The notes beneath the pieces are model-generated. The model was not told the origin of the DNA. It saw only the letters and a program-made list of their open reading frames with translations, and made no database searches. Below are positions 1 to 7,607 of a DNA stretch of 64,000 nucleotides, in pieces. This DNA is from CAVQTK01 sp963716455 (GTDB taxonomy: Bacteria; Pseudomonadota; Gammaproteobacteria; Coxiellales; Coxiellaceae). The stretch lies in assembly GCA_963716455.1 (NCBI GenBank), contig CAVQTK010000002.1, positions 33,332 through 97,331 on the forward strand. The letters are read 5' to 3'. Positions within the stretch are counted from its first letter, which is position 1, and each line of letters starts with the position of its first letter. Both the position numbers and the translations under genes were made by a program.

Positions 1-956
1 ATCTTAGCCGCTTGTCCTTTATCTATTTTTTGTTGTGCTTCTTCAACTAAACTAACAATATCTCCCATGCCTAAAATGCGTGCGGCAACTCTATCAGGAT
101 GAAAAGGTTCTAAGGCATCTATCTTCTCCCCCACACCTATAAATTTAATAGGCTTTCCGGTGAGGATGCGCATGGATAGAGCTGCTCCTCCTCTTGCGTC
201 CCCATCAATCTTAGTGAGAATTACCCCTGTTAGGGTTAAATTTTCATTGAAGGTTTTAGCTATATTTGCCGCATCTTGGCCTATCATACTGTCTACTACT
301 AATAATGTTTCTGTTGGAAGAGCGATTTCGCTAATTTGACGAATTTCAGCCATTAAAACTTCATCAATATGTAAGCGGCCGGCGGTATCAATAATTAATA
401 CGTCGACAAATTGTTTTTTGGCTTGGTCAATTGCGCGTTGTGTAATTTGTGAAGGTGAATCTGTGGGGTTGCTCGAAGAGAATTGTGCTCCCACTTGCCC
501 TGCCAAAATAGCCAGTTGTTCGATAGCGGCGGGTCTATAGATGTCAGTAGAGGTCACCATAACCGATTTTTTTTTCATTATCTGTAACCAGTGAGCTAAT
601 TTAGCTACTGTAGTGGTTTTCCCAGATCCTTGTAACCCTGCTATTAAGAAAACGATAGGTGCTGGAACCTGTAAATTAATTTCTGACTGGACATCTCCTA
701 GTAAGTGAACCAGCTCATCTTGAACGAGTTTAATAAATGTTTCCCCTGGCTGGGTTTTGCCAATAACGGCTTGCCCAATTACTTTATCGCGTACGTCATC
801 GATAAATTGTTGCACAGCAGAAAGAGCAACATCAGCTTCAAGCAATGCTTTACGCACTTGATCAAGGGCTTCTTTTATATTATTTTCAGTTAATCGGCCT
901 AAGCCACGAAGATTTTTAATTGTTTGAGATAAACGATCGCTAAGCTGGTTAAACAT
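1..956 (-). CDS. ffh: Signal recognition particle GTPase Ffh (5' part, runs off the window)
   Basis: Translating the minus strand from the ATG at 956 gives a continuous frame to the window edge (about 318 residues) with no internal stop. It starts MFNQLSDRLSQTIKNLRG and contains the SRP54 N-domain four-helix bundle, then the NG GTPase motifs: P-loop GLQGSGKTTT, the TDIYRPAAI segment, DTAGRL, and TKIDGDARGGAALS. The C-terminal methionine-rich M domain lies outside the window. Ffh binds 4.5S RNA and delivers ribosomes translating inner-membrane proteins to FtsY. It diverges from the ypjD-like gene on the other strand. The identification is very secure; only the C-terminus is unseen. Confidence 0.97.
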   Translation of the reverse strand, partial: MFNQLSDRLSQTIKNLRGLGRLTENNIKEALDQVRKALLEADVALSAVQQFIDDVRDKVIGQAVIGKTQPGETFIKLVQDELVHLLGDVQSEINLQVPAPIVFLIAGLQGSGKTTTVAKLAHWLQIMKKKSVMVTSTDIYRPAAIEQLAILAGQVGAQFSSSNPTDSPSQITQRAIDQAKKQFVDVLIIDTAGRLHIDEVLMAEIRQISEIALPTETLLVVDSMIGQDAANIAKTFNENLTLTGVILTKIDGDARGGAALSMRILTGKPIKFIGVGEKIDALEPFHPDRVAARILGMGDIVSLVEEAQQKIDKGQAAK

Positions 957-1215
957 ATAAATCTCGCTAATAGTTGGTATCAATAGTGGCGTTACACTCT
1001 TTAATATATCTTGCAGGTCTAATGAATGTGACTGCGGGCTTATTATAGCGAATATTGTGTTTATGCTCTAGGTTGTATTATACTGAAAAATAATCATTAT
1101 AGGGGTACGAATTTATAATAAACCTGGTTCAATGTGATTGCTCATGAAATTGGGCTTTCTGTGTTGGCAAATTAAACCCCGTGAACACTTATGTTTCTGT
1201 TGAGAATATATCCAT
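957..1215. other. Intergenic region between divergent ffh and the ypjD-like gene
   Basis: This 259-base AT-rich gap separates two divergent genes and should hold promoters for both. I see no reading frame I would defend. It carries one copy of a 47-base dispersed repeat (1147-1193) whose second copy lies at 4995-5041. Confidence 0.5.
1147..1193 (+). repeat. Dispersed repeat, copy 1
   Basis: This segment begins AAATTGGGCTTTCTGTGT and continues through a conserved GCAAATTAAAC core. It matches 4995-5041 in the same orientation. I count six differences over the first 45 bases, all transitions. The ends GTGTT (1161-1165) and AACAC (1184-1188) could pair in a small hairpin. It sits just upstream of the ypjD-like gene. 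Function unknown; it may be a degenerate mobile or palindromic repeat. Confidence 0.7.
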
Positions 1216-2007
1216 GTGGCTATGTGGCTTCTGATTATTACACCTTTATGCTACTTTCTTGCAGGCGTAAGTCAGCTATGCTCTTCTAAGCAATTTGCGT
1301 ATATAAAGCAATGGTTATTCGGGATAAGTTTAATTGCAATTGGATTCCATGGTGTTTTGTTACATTCATGGCTTCAGGTTCATAATGGACAAAATCTTAC
1401 TTTTTTAAACTTATTGTCGTTATTAAGTTGGCTACTTGCATTGCTAATTTGGGTCATGATATTAAAAAAATCACTAGAATTATTAGCTGGGTTTATATTT
1501 ATTATGGCCGGATTATCAATTTTAAGTGTAGTTTTTTTCCCAGAATGGCATATAAGTGTTCACTATGTTCCCCAGTCATTATTTCATCGCATATTTTCAA
1601 TATTAACGTTTTGTGTGTTATTTATAGCAGGGTTATTAGCTTTATTGCTTGCTTTGCAAGAAAGATTATTGCGTTATAAACATTCCGGATCTTGGATTGA
1701 AAAAATTCCTCCTTTAGAAACATTGGAATGTTTATTATTTCAAGTAAATAGTTGGGGGTTTGTTTTGCTAACCGTAGTTTTGACTACAGGTTTATATTTT
1801 TATCAGAATATGTTATGGAAGAATACTATTCTTATTCAAAAAACAATTTTGACTGTTGCAGCTTGGTTGATTTTTTTAATGCTTCTCGTGGGTCGATATT
1901 GGCGTGGATGGCGTGGACGACCCGCCATCTATTCTACTTTATGGGGAGTGTTGCTGTTAATCGTCATTTATTTTGGTAGTGAAATTATTTTTGGTGTTTT
2001 TCATTAA
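1216..2007 (+). CDS. ypjD: CcsA/YpjD-family integral membrane protein (cytochrome c assembly-like)
   Basis: This is a 263-residue, strongly hydrophobic protein with about eight predicted membrane segments. It resembles the cytochrome c assembly (CcsA/CcmC-like) family as found in the short E. coli YpjD type: the HRIFSILTFCVLFIAGLLALLLALQERLL stretch near residues 123-152 and the C-terminal GRYWRGWRGRPAIYSTLWG segment are typical. In many gammaproteobacteria this gene sits between ffh and corB, and here ffh diverges from it while the CorB-like gene follows with no gap, so synteny supports the call. The start is GTG 1216; an in-frame ATG lies at 1222. The precise biochemical role of YpjD is not well defined. 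Confidence 0.85.
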   Translation: MAMWLLIITPLCYFLAGVSQLCSSKQFAYIKQWLFGISLIAIGFHGVLLHSWLQVHNGQNLTFLNLLSLLSWLLALLIWVMILKKSLELLAGFIFIMAGLSILSVVFFPEWHISVHYVPQSLFHRIFSILTFCVLFIAGLLALLLALQERLLRYKHSGSWIEKIPPLETLECLLFQVNSWGFVLLTVVLTTGLYFYQNMLWKNTILIQKTILTVAAWLIFLMLLVGRYWRGWRGRPAIYSTLWGVLLLIVIYFGSEIIFGVFH

Positions 2008-3285
2008 ATGTCTACGAAGTATCTCCTGCTATTATTTTTTTTGCTGGTGTTAGTTTTATTTTCTGTGTTTTTTTCGGCAAGTGAAACAGCGATGATGTCT
2101 GTGAATCGTTATCGATTAAGGCATTTAGCTCGTAAAGGCGACAAAGGTGCTAACCGCATTATTGAGTTATTAGACCGACCCGATCGGTTACTAGGCGTTA
2201 TATTGATTGGTAATACCTTTGCTAACATACTTGCTTCTGCAGTTGCAACACTTATGGCTTCGCATTACTTTGGTGATGCTGGAATAGCGCTGGTGACTTT
2301 ATTATTAACTCTGGTAATACTCATTTTTGCAGAAACTGCCCCCAAAACTTTGGCTGCTCTTTATCCTGAGCGAGTCGCCTGGCCTTGTTCCGTGATGCTA
2401 AAAATTTTATTGAAGACATTTTACCCTTTAGTTTGGTTAGTGAATGGGATTGCTAATGGGATTTTGCGGTTATTTGGGGTGAAGTTAAATGTATCCCGTC
2501 TAGAAGCTTTGACTGTTGACGAATTACGAAGTTTAATCCACGAAGCAAAGGAAAAAATCTCTCCTAATTATAGAAAAACCTTGTTGCGAATACTGGATTT
2601 AGAAAAAGTGACAGTCGAAGATATAATGGTTCCTCGTAATGAAATTTTTGCAATCGATCTGGATCAAAATCTGGAGGTGATTTTACAGCAATTGTATGCT
2701 TGTGAGCATAGTTTTGTTCCAGTATTTCATGAAGATATCAACCATCTTGAAGGTATTTTAGATTTGCGAAAAGTATTAATCACTTTGCGTAATGGCCCTA
2801 TAACTAAGCAGGAATTGTTGGCTTCAATCGAGGAAGCTTATTTCGTCCCTAAAGAAGCTACTGCTAATCAACAACTGCTAAATTTTCGGCACCAACAGAA
2901 AATGATTGGTTTAGTAGTAGACGAATACGGCGATATTCAAGGCTTAATTACGATTCAAGATCTTTTGAAAGAAATTGTTGGTGAATTTACTAGAGAAGTT
3001 GATGATATTAGTCATTTGGTTATTAACCAAAAAGATGGAAGTTTTTTAGTAGATGGCAGTGTGGATATACGTGATTTAGTTCGGATTACAGAGTGGAAAC
3101 TACCTTCTCTAGGACCTCGTACTTTAAGTGGATTGATCATTGAATTTTTAGAAATGATACCACCAGCAGGAGTGGGTGTGCGTATCGCCGGTTATCCTAT
3201 GGAAATTGTGCGAGTGAGTCAAAATACCATTAAATTGGTGCGAATATGGCCAACATTATATCAAGAGCCTAGCAATTGGGAATAA
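2008..3285 (+). CDS. corB: CNNM/CorC-family transporter with CBS pair (CorB/YfjD-like)
   Basis: This 425-residue protein has an N-terminal DUF21/CNNM membrane domain (about residues 1-190, with the FSASETAMMSVNRYRLRHLA signature near 24-43), two CBS domains (about 205-330, beginning at VEDIMVPRNEI and including GLVVDEYGDIQGLITIQDLL), and a C-terminal CorC/HlyC domain (about 345-420) with the GRxxxDGSxxIRDL-like element. The family is linked to Mg2+/Co2+ efflux at the inner membrane. The ATG directly follows the ypjD stop, suggesting translational coupling. Exact substrate is inferred from family only. Confidence 0.9.
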   Translation: MSTKYLLLLFFLLVLVLFSVFFSASETAMMSVNRYRLRHLARKGDKGANRIIELLDRPDRLLGVILIGNTFANILASAVATLMASHYFGDAGIALVTLLLTLVILIFAETAPKTLAALYPERVAWPCSVMLKILLKTFYPLVWLVNGIANGILRLFGVKLNVSRLEALTVDELRSLIHEAKEKISPNYRKTLLRILDLEKVTVEDIMVPRNEIFAIDLDQNLEVILQQLYACEHSFVPVFHEDINHLEGILDLRKVLITLRNGPITKQELLASIEEAYFVPKEATANQQLLNFRHQQKMIGLVVDEYGDIQGLITIQDLLKEIVGEFTREVDDISHLVINQKDGSFLVDGSVDIRDLVRITEWKLPSLGPRTLSGLIIEFLEMIPPAGVGVRIAGYPMEIVRVSQNTIKLVRIWPTLYQEPSNWE

Positions 3286-3287
3286 TT

Positions 3288-3794
3288 TTGAAGTTTGGTT
3301 TTAGCCTGTTGGAGCTGCTACTCGCTTTAGCCATGGGGTTAGTCTTATTGTTGATTGCTATCCCCATTTATCATCATTTATTGCTTGAAAATAACACCAG
3401 GCGTATAGTTGATCAAATTGTTACTGCAATTCAAGCTGCGCGCAGCAGTGCCATTGCACGAGATGAGGTGATCATTTTTTGTGGCAGCGTAGATCGCCAA
3501 CATTGCGATGGCAGTTGGCAGGCAGGACAATTTATTCAGTCCGATCAAAATCAAAAAATAATGCGAACTTTCCCTGCCTTACCATTGGGTGATCGTCTAT
3601 TGTGGAGAAGTAGTTTAGGTTATAATCAAGAATTGAAATTTGCACCTAGCGGCTTTACTTTGGGGCAACGCGGTAGCTTTTATTATTGCCCATTACAGAA
3701 ACCGGACCATTATGGTGCAGCTATTGTAGTATCTGACAGTGGTAGAGTGAGGGTAGAGGTAGACAGCGAAAAGCTGTTAGCAAACTGTGGGTAA
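3288..3794 (+). CDS. Type IV pilin-like pseudopilin (GspH/FimT family)
   Basis: The N-terminus reads MKFGFSLLELLLALAMG, a class III prepilin signal: a short basic leader, cleavage after Gly4 and a Glu at mature position 5, followed by a hydrophobic helix. The rest (about 168 residues) resembles the GspH/FimT domain, with conserved IQAARSSAIAR after the first helix and paired cysteines. I prefer TTG 3288 because it gives a typical short leader; TTG 3276 adds four residues and overlaps the previous gene by ten bases. Such minor pseudopilins act in type IV pilus, type II secretion or competence machines at the inner membrane. No other pilus gene is in the window. Confidence 0.75.
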   Translation: MKFGFSLLELLLALAMGLVLLLIAIPIYHHLLLENNTRRIVDQIVTAIQAARSSAIARDEVIIFCGSVDRQHCDGSWQAGQFIQSDQNQKIMRTFPALPLGDRLLWRSSLGYNQELKFAPSGFTLGQRGSFYYCPLQKPDHYGAAIVVSDSGRVRVEVDSEKLLANCG

Positions 3795-3947
3795 AATACA
3801 GACACGGGGACTTGAACATAGCTCAAGTGGGGTCTCATACTTTCCAGTGAAGTCCAGCTGTCAAACACAAGTTTTTCTGGATTACAACGATAGCTATGCT
3901 GCGTACTTTCCAATGGTCAGAATTACTTTAGTAGGAGATAATTAGTT

Positions 3948-4962
3948 ATGCGGATTATTTTATTGGGCCCTCCAGGAGCAGGGAAAGGAACACAGGCTCA
4001 TTTTATTGCTGAGAGTTTTCACATTCCGCAAATTTCGGACCGGAAATATGCTTCGTGCTGCGGTAGAAGCTCAAAGTGCTTTGGGATTGGCAGCCAAAGC
4101 GATCATGGATCAAGGAAATTTAGTTTCAGATGCGGTTATCATTGAATTAGTGAAGCAGAGAATCGCGGAACCGGATTGTCAAAAGGGTTTTTTATTAGAT
4201 GGCTTTCCGCGCACATTACGCCAAGCAGAAGCTTTAAGGGAAGAAAATATTCATTTAGATTATGTAATTGAATTGCAAGTGGATGATAACGTTATAGTAG
4301 AAAGAATGAGTGGCCGTTTAGTTCATTACTCATCAGGAAGGGTTTATCATCGTTTATATCATCCTCCTAAAATAGCTGGTTTTGATGATCTTACCAATGA
4401 ACCTTTAGTTCAACGTCAGGATGACGTTGAAGACACAGTGCGTAAACGTTTAGCCGTTTATCATGAGCAAACAAAGCTGCTTATTACTTATTATCAACAA
4501 TTGGCATACACAGGAGATAAACTTGCCCCACATTTTTATCAAGTGTCAGCGCAAGGTAGCGTAGAGGAAGTGCGAGAACGATTAATGACGATATTGAATT
4601 CCGAAACTAAAAATATTCTTGCTTTAACTCAGCAAAACTTTGACGCAGTAATCTCAAAAAATGAAATAGTGGTAGTAGATTTTTGGGCAAAATGGTGTGT
4701 TCCTTGCCGATCTTTTAACAAAGTGATTTATCAGTTAGCAAAACGTTATCCAGATATTATCTTTGCTAATATCGATGTGGATGAACAAAAAGAATTGGCT
4801 ATGGAGTTTTTGGTCAAATCCGTTCCTGCAATCATGATTTTACGTCATCGTGTTATGGTTTTTGCTGACTCAGGGGCACTAAACTACAATGAATTAGTAG
4901 ATCTTATAGAGCAAGTTCGCCAACTGAATTCGAAAGCGTTAGAGGATTCTCAAAAAGGATAA
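3948..4962 (+). CDS. adk: Adenylate kinase fused in frame to a thioredoxin domain; one frameshift near the start
   Basis: The first frame gives MRIILLGPPGAGKGTQAHF (P-loop residues 7-15), then breaks near 4036. One surplus base in TTCGGACC restores the family motif IS-TGNMLRAAV, so the gene reads through from 3948 with a single +1 indel. The LID region (GRLVHYSSGRVYHRLYHPP) and DGFPRT follow. Where adenylate kinase normally ends (about residue 215, 4593-4605) the frame continues without a stop into a roughly 105-residue thioredoxin fold with WCVPC (redox pair CxxC) and the cis-proline segment VKSVPAIMIL. Adk converts AMP plus ATP to two ADP; the second half should be a dithiol reductase or a thioredoxin-like chaperone. 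A strong ribosome binding site TAGGAGA precedes the ATG. A TAA is present in the +1 frame right at the junction (near 4609), so a sequence error could have erased a real boundary. Confidence 0.88.
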
Positions 4963-4970
4963 ACAAAATA

Positions 4971-4991
4971 TCCCGCGCTAAATTGCGCGGA
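4971..4991 (+). terminator. Hairpin after adk-trx
   Basis: A GC-rich inverted repeat (CCGCGC, loop TAAATT, GCGCGG) lies about 10 bases after the stop codon. No long T-run follows, so it may act as a weak terminator or 3' stabiliser. Confidence 0.5.
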
Positions 4992-4994
4992 ATA

Positions 4995-5041
4995 AAATTG
5001 GGCTTTCTGTGTCAGCAAATTAAACTTTGTGAACGCTTACT
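4995..5041 (+). repeat. Dispersed repeat, copy 2
   Basis: This matches 1147-1193 in the same orientation, with the same AAATTGGGCTTTCTGTGT start and GCAAATTAAAC core. It lies in the gap between the adk-trx stop and the 3' end of the convergent histone-like gene. Confidence 0.7.
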
Positions 5042-5112
5042 TGCTTTTTATTTAAACAAAAAAACAGTAATAGCTCACTTCGTAAATGGAATTATTCAAA
5101 AATTAGATCATT

Positions 5113-5433
5113 TTATGGGGTTTTTTTGAGGGGCAGCTTTCTTTTAGTTTTTTTTAGGGAGTTGGTTACAGTTTTAGAAATTGATTTTTTTTTACTTGGA
5201 GCCTTCTTTTTTGCTTTAGTTTTTGGCGTAGCGCTTTTTTTAAATTCAGCAATCATTTTTTTAAATTTATTTTTTTCTTCAGCCAGTGTTGTAGAGAACT
5301 GTTTTTTGGCTTTTGACGCCGCTTTTATCGCGTCACGCCATTTTTTTTTCACATCTTGTAACTCTTTTTGCAAACGTGCAACAGTTGTATTTTTCGTTGC
5401 TAAACGTTTTGTTATTGTTTTTTTAGCTAGCAT
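5113..5433 (-). CDS. Lysine-rich histone H1-like DNA-binding protein (Hq1-like)
   Basis: This 106-residue protein has 33 lysines by my count. Residues 1-70 look like a charged helix (LQKELQDVKKKWRDAIKAASK), followed by a proline/serine/lysine tail with KTKAKKKAPSKKK, the composition of the C-terminal arm of eukaryotic H1 and bacterial H1-like proteins. Coxiella has an H1-like protein, Hq1, associated with chromatin condensation in its small-cell form, and as I recall it is encoded close to adk, so position and composition agree. A strong AGGAGAAGG ribosome binding site precedes the ATG on the minus strand. Role as a nucleoid protein is inferred from composition and synteny. Confidence 0.75.
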   Translation of the reverse strand: MLAKKTITKRLATKNTTVARLQKELQDVKKKWRDAIKAASKAKKQFSTTLAEEKNKFKKMIAEFKKSATPKTKAKKKAPSKKKSISKTVTNSLKKTKRKLPLKKTP

Positions 5434-5603
5434 TATCCTTCTCCTAAAATATTGAACGGTTCATAAAATAGCAAAAAGCATTTTATAATAATTTTTCCCA
5501 AAAATAAAAACTTATTTAAATTATTGCCTTATGCATGTATATATAAACATGTTGATAATATTTATACTAGGAAAAATTTTCAATAAAATGTTAAAATGAC
5601 TTC

Positions 5604-6773
5604 ATGCATGAACATCAATTGATTTTTTCTCTATTCCTTATCTTTGTAGGTGCCGCGCTATTTTCCTCTTTAGCATTATTAACCCGTCAATCTATGTTAG
5701 TTGCCTATATATTTCTTGGCATTTTATTAGGTCCTTGGGGATTAAAATTAATCAATGATTCGCAATTAGTCCGCCATGTGGGTGATGTAGGAATCCTTTT
5801 CTTGTTATTTTTGTTGGGCCTACACTTACCTCCGCAAAAGCTTTTTCATATGATAAAGCAAGTGAGCACAATTGGAGTAATCAGTTCTCTAATTTTTGCG
5901 GGTGTGGGTTGGGGAATTGGCTGGATATTTGGTTATTCTGTAAATGAATGCTTTGTGCTCGGCGCAGCAATGATGTTCTCTAGTACCATCATAGGAATTA
6001 AATTATTACCGACAACTATTTTGCATCACCAGCATACTGGTGAAATTATGATAAGCATATTGTTATTACAAGATTTATTGGCAATTATGGTGTTAATACT
6101 TCTTCGAGCCATGGCAGCTTCTGGTAATATACTGGTAGACGTAAGTTTAGTGGTTTTTGGATTGCCAGCGCTATTACTTTTTGCTTATGTGGTAGAGCGA
6201 TTTTTTTTGCAGCGCTTACTAGCTAAATTTAACCGTATTAAGGAGTATTTGTTTTTGTTGGCGATTGCCTGGTGCTTAGCGATGGCACAATTAGCAATTC
6301 TTTTTGGACTTTCCCCAGAAATAGGAGCGTTCATCGCTGGGATAAGTTTAGCTGCTAGCCCCATCGCTTTTTATATCGCAGAGAGCTTAAAACCAGTACG
6401 CGATTTTTTCTTAGTGATTTTTTTCTTTTCTGTGGGAGCACTATTTAATTTGAATTATCTAACTAAAGTCATTTTTCCCGCTGTGATATTGGCCTTCCTA
6501 CTGTTAATTATAAAAACAGCTACATATAATTGGTTATTGCAGCGTGTAGGTGAAAATAAGAATGTTGCCTGGGAAGTGGGTGTAAGATTAGGACAAATTA
6601 GTGAGTTTTCACTAATAATTGCTTATATGGGTTTGGATTATCATCTTATAAGTGAAATTACTGTCAATCTAATTCAAGCAACAGCCATTTTATCGTTCAT
6701 AGCTTCATCGTATTGGGTAGTGATTAAATTTCCTACTCCTTTAGCTTTATCAGATCGGTTACGTAGAGATTAG
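5604..6773 (+). CDS. CPA2-family monovalent cation/H+ antiporter (KefB-type membrane domain)
   Basis: This 389-residue polytopic membrane protein has about 12 hydrophobic segments. The CPA2 signatures are LVAYIFLGILLGPWGL (residues 31-46), GILFLLFLLGLHL, and the LLLQDLLAIMVL segment whose Asp is expected in ion exchange. The ALFGLSPEIGAFIAGISLA-like segment near residues 227-249 also fits. It stops after the membrane domain and lacks the RCK/TrkA-N regulatory domain of KefB/KefC. Likely role is K+ or Na+ exchange for protons at the inner membrane. A hairpin with a T-run follows, so it is probably a single-gene unit. Confidence 0.88.
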   Translation: MHEHQLIFSLFLIFVGAALFSSLALLTRQSMLVAYIFLGILLGPWGLKLINDSQLVRHVGDVGILFLLFLLGLHLPPQKLFHMIKQVSTIGVISSLIFAGVGWGIGWIFGYSVNECFVLGAAMMFSSTIIGIKLLPTTILHHQHTGEIMISILLLQDLLAIMVLILLRAMAASGNILVDVSLVVFGLPALLLFAYVVERFFLQRLLAKFNRIKEYLFLLAIAWCLAMAQLAILFGLSPEIGAFIAGISLAASPIAFYIAESLKPVRDFFLVIFFFSVGALFNLNYLTKVIFPAVILAFLLLIIKTATYNWLLQRVGENKNVAWEVGVRLGQISEFSLIIAYMGLDYHLISEITVNLIQATAILSFIASSYWVVIKFPTPLALSDRLRRD

Positions 6774-6782
6774 ATTTATTTG

Positions 6783-6808
6783 CCGCAATTTGCTGCGGGG
6801 ATTTTTAT
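6783..6808 (+). terminator. Rho-independent terminator after the CPA2 antiporter gene
   Basis: The stem CCGCA (6783-6787) pairs with TGCGG (6794-6798) and is followed by GGATTTTTATTTT, a T-rich run. It lies 10 bases after the antiporter stop and before ampE, on the plus strand. Confidence 0.75.
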
Positions 6809-6834
6809 TTTATTTAACAAATGGAGAGAGGGCA

Positions 6835-7588
6835 ATGGCGATTTCTATCATACTAATATGTTTGGCATTACATCGTGTTGTTTTATTCGATCGCTACGCT
6901 TATCAATTATATTGGTATGAGTCTTATTTTCGATGGATAATTCCTCGAATTGAAAAATTAACTCAAGCGCACACCTGGATGACGATTCTAGCAATTGTGA
7001 TCCCTATAGTCATTTTAGTTAGTTTATTGTTCACTTTGGTATACTATTTGCTGGGAATTATAACTTACTATGTATTAAGTGTAATTTTATTTTGGGTTTG
7101 TTTTGATGGGCGTGATTTGGTGAAAAAACCTTACAGTTTAGCTACGGTTTCTGAATTATTTATTTTAACCTATCAACGCATGTTTGCAGTAATTTTTTGG
7201 TTTGTAATATTTGGACCATTCGGTTTGATGTTATATACTGTGGTGATTAGCCTTTATGTCTTTTTAGCTGCCGAAGGGAATCCTCTTTTGTTGCTAACAG
7301 CCGCTAAATTACGTGGTCTTTTCAGATTGGATTCCTTTGCGTTTGCTTGGTTTAAGTTATGCCTTGATGGGGCATTTTGCTAGAGTGATTAAATTATGGT
7401 TGCCTCAATTATGGCAGGGTATTCGTACTGATCAGCTACAAGCAGCAGAGTGGGGAATGGCTGCTTTGACCTTGAGTGAAGATAACATTGAGCAGTTTCG
7501 TGAGGATACCGTTTATTTAATTGATCGTACTTTGCTCCTTTGGTTAGTCATTATAGGTTTAATTACCATCGCATTTTGGGTCGGTTAA
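6835..7588 (+). CDS. ampE: AmpE-like inner membrane protein, interrupted by one frameshift
   Basis: Two frames together give one AmpE-length protein (about 250 residues; E. coli AmpE is 284). The first ends LTAAKLRGL and the second continues SDWIPLRLLGLSYALMGHF, matching the conserved AmpE segment with DWIP and the GHF motif. The break is at about 7318-7322 in a TCTTTTC run, where removing one T restores the frame. There are four to five hydrophobic segments. I chose ATG 6835, which has a GGAGAGAGGG ribosome binding site; the longer upstream frame would begin inside the terminator. AmpE is an inner-membrane protein historically linked to AmpD and beta-lactamase regulation; the mechanism is unclear. 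No ampD is seen beside it. Confidence 0.8.
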
Positions 7589-7607
7589 AAAATAGGATCA
7601 AAAACTT

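Noticed and set aside
3710..3913. Leftward 67-residue frame over the pseudopilin 3' end and the gap before adk
   Set aside because: It has no convincing ribosome binding site, overlaps a better supported gene on the other strand and has no recognisable motif.
5126..5455. Rightward 109-residue hydrophobic frame opposite the histone-like gene
   Set aside because: Phe/Leu-rich composition is just the complement of lysine codons (AAA/AAG read as TTT/CTT); the minus-strand gene has the strong ribosome binding site.
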